This document shows, one piece after another, positions 6,465 to 7,391 of a stretch of DNA of 7,391 bases. Below the pieces are notes generated by a model. The model was given only the letters and a program-made list of their open reading frames with translations, made no database searches and was not told the DNA's origin. The number at the start of each line of letters is the position of its first letter. Within the stretch, counting starts at the first letter, position 1. The position numbers were made by a program, and so were the translations under genes. Origin of the DNA: Candidatus Omnitrophota bacterium (GTDB taxonomy: Bacteria > Omnitrophota > Gorgyraeia > Gygaellales > Profunditerraquicolaceae); NCBI GenBank assembly GCA_028711825.1, contig JAQTRM010000043.1, positions 1 to 7,391 of the forward strand. Direction: 5' to 3'.

Positions 6465-7076
6465 TCAGCCCCGGGCCTTCAATGACCCCGTAACCGTAAA
6501 GTCCGCGATATCATAACCGCCGAACGAGCGCTTCTGCACGTTATTCAACTCCAGGACGGTGAAATCGGAAGAAAAACCGCGGTCCGCTTTCAGGCTATCC
6601 AGAAGCTTATTTATCAACCCGAGCTCCTCTTTGCGCAGGGAAACTACCGAACCCTGAATAACCATACCCTTCTCATCGACCAGTATATCGTTAAACCAGA
6701 CCCCGGAAGGCAGGTCCAGGCTTAAAGAATTCAATTTAGGCGCCCAGAGAACTCTTTTACGCACGAGTTCGGATAAGAACGCTGAGCCCTGGGAAGCAGA
6801 AGAGAATTTCCGGTTGAAAGCATCCAGTTCTTTTTTCTGCGGCGCCAGGCCGAGCCATTTACGGTTCAATAAAACCAACTGCCTGTTTTTGGAGAACGCG
6901 GCCGCCGAAAGGTAAAGGTGCCCGGCGATAAACAAAGCCAGCACCGCCCCCAGGGAATAAATAATAACCTTCTCCCGCGCCCCGGGCGTAGTTTTTTCCG
7001 CCGCGCCCCCCTCTTCGGGATTGCGGATCCCGGCCCTGCCCTTCAACTCTTCCGGCAATAAATTTATCCTGATCAT
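6465..7076 (-). CDS. pilN: PilN inner-membrane pilus alignment protein
   Basis: PilN has a short cytoplasmic tail that docks into PilM and a periplasmic domain that pairs with PilO. The protein is 203 residues. It opens with MIRINLLP, the conserved PilM-binding peptide. A charged, glycine/glutamate-rich cytoplasmic linker (residues 9-35) follows, longer than in many PilN proteins. Then come one transmembrane helix at about 37-58, a helical stretch to about 112 and a ferredoxin-like domain with PSGVWFNDILVDEKGMVIQG at about 123-142. The ATG lies 3 bp after the pilM stop, with AAGGT 5 nt upstream formed by the last pilM codons, so the two are translationally linked. Confidence 0.93.
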   Translation of the reverse strand: MIRINLLPEELKGRAGIRNPEEGGAAEKTTPGAREKVIIYSLGAVLALFIAGHLYLSAAAFSKNRQLVLLNRKWLGLAPQKKELDAFNRKFSSASQGSAFLSELVRKRVLWAPKLNSLSLDLPSGVWFNDILVDEKGMVIQGSVVSLRKEELGLINKLLDSLKADRGFSSDFTVLELNNVQKRSFGGYDIADFTVTGSLKARG

Positions 7077-7079
7077 TTC

Positions 7080-7391
7080 TTACCTTAAAGCCAAACCTAC
7101 CGCCACATTAAAATGCCCGGATAACCCTTCCAACTTTTTCTTATCCACCGTATCCGGGATAATAATCTTTCTGAAAGGATCCCAGGTCTCTACCGGCAGG
7201 CCCAGGGAAGCGCTTAGCGTTTCCCGCAGCCCCGCCATCCTTCCCGCCCCGCCGCTTAAGAATATCCTGGAGACACTGACGGTATTCTGGCTTTCATAGT
7301 AATCGAAAGACGTCCTGATCTCCGAAGCCAAGCTGGTCAGGAGCCCTTCCATGGAAGCCCGGATCCTGGCGGCTTTATCTGACGGAGGGTT
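7080..7391 (-). CDS. pilM: PilM actin-like ATPase, 5' end outside window
   Basis: PilM is the cytoplasmic actin-like ATPase (FtsA-like fold) that binds the PilN N-terminus. Only the C-terminal 103 residues are visible. The frame is open to the window edge, so the internal methionine at 7352 is not the real start. The fragment shows EIRTSFDYYESQ near residues 24-35, typical of PilM, followed by the nucleotide-site loop RIFLSGGAGRMAGLRETL near 42-59 and the closing FNVAVGLALR. The stop codon is 3 bp before pilN. Position, motif and the docking peptide on PilN agree with PilM. Confidence 0.93.
   Translation of the reverse strand, partial: NPPSDKAARIRASMEGLLTSLASEIRTSFDYYESQNTVSVSRIFLSGGAGRMAGLRETLSASLGLPVETWDPFRKIIIPDTVDKKKLEGLSGHFNVAVGLALR

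Noticed and set aside
1..7391. A defence system, mobile element or CRISPR array
   Set aside because: No transposase, integrase, restriction, toxin or repeat-spacer pattern was seen. All genes belong to recognisable housekeeping or pilus families with even composition.

Overview
The window is a dense block of bacterial chromosomal housekeeping genes, all on the minus strand, so transcription runs from high to low coordinates. There are two transcription blocks separated by one roughly 200-bp gap. I see no tRNA, rRNA, CRISPR array, insertion sequence, phage gene or att site. Base composition and codon use look even throughout, so nothing suggests recent transfer.

Block 1 (7391 down to 2083) is a type IV pilus alignment and secretin operon, pilM (5' end outside the window), pilN, pilO, a pilP-like gene and pilQ. 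It continues with a short DUF2344 gene and an RNase E/G family ribonuclease. Spacings are 3, 34, -14, -4, 12 and -23 bp, so this is almost certainly one mRNA with strong translational coupling. PilM, PilN and PilO would form the inner-membrane platform, the PilP-like protein the periplasmic link, and PilQ the outer-membrane pore. The organism is therefore expected to have an outer membrane.

The gap (1882-2082) holds a very good sigma70-type promoter (-35 TTGACC, 17-bp spacer, -10 TATAAT) reading into rplU, a leader of about 80 nt with two mutually exclusive small hairpins, and two weak terminator-like hairpins behind rng.

Block 2 (1881 down to 1) is rplU (ribosomal protein L21), obg (ribosome-assembly GTPase) and proB (glutamate 5-kinase, 3' end outside the window). 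rpmA (L27), which normally sits between rplU and obg, is absent: only 6 bp separate them.

The linkage of DUF2344, rng, rplU, obg and proB to a pil operon, together with an outer-membrane secretin and roughly 50% GC, suggests an uncultivated Gram-negative lineage such as Candidatus Omnitrophota, or less likely Elusimicrobiota or a deltaproteobacterial group. That is an inference from gene order and protein style, not a proven assignment. I found no convincing undescribed system. The points most worth a second look are the missing rpmA, the half-length DUF2344 protein, the joining of pilus and RNA-processing genes in one operon, and the rplU leader.
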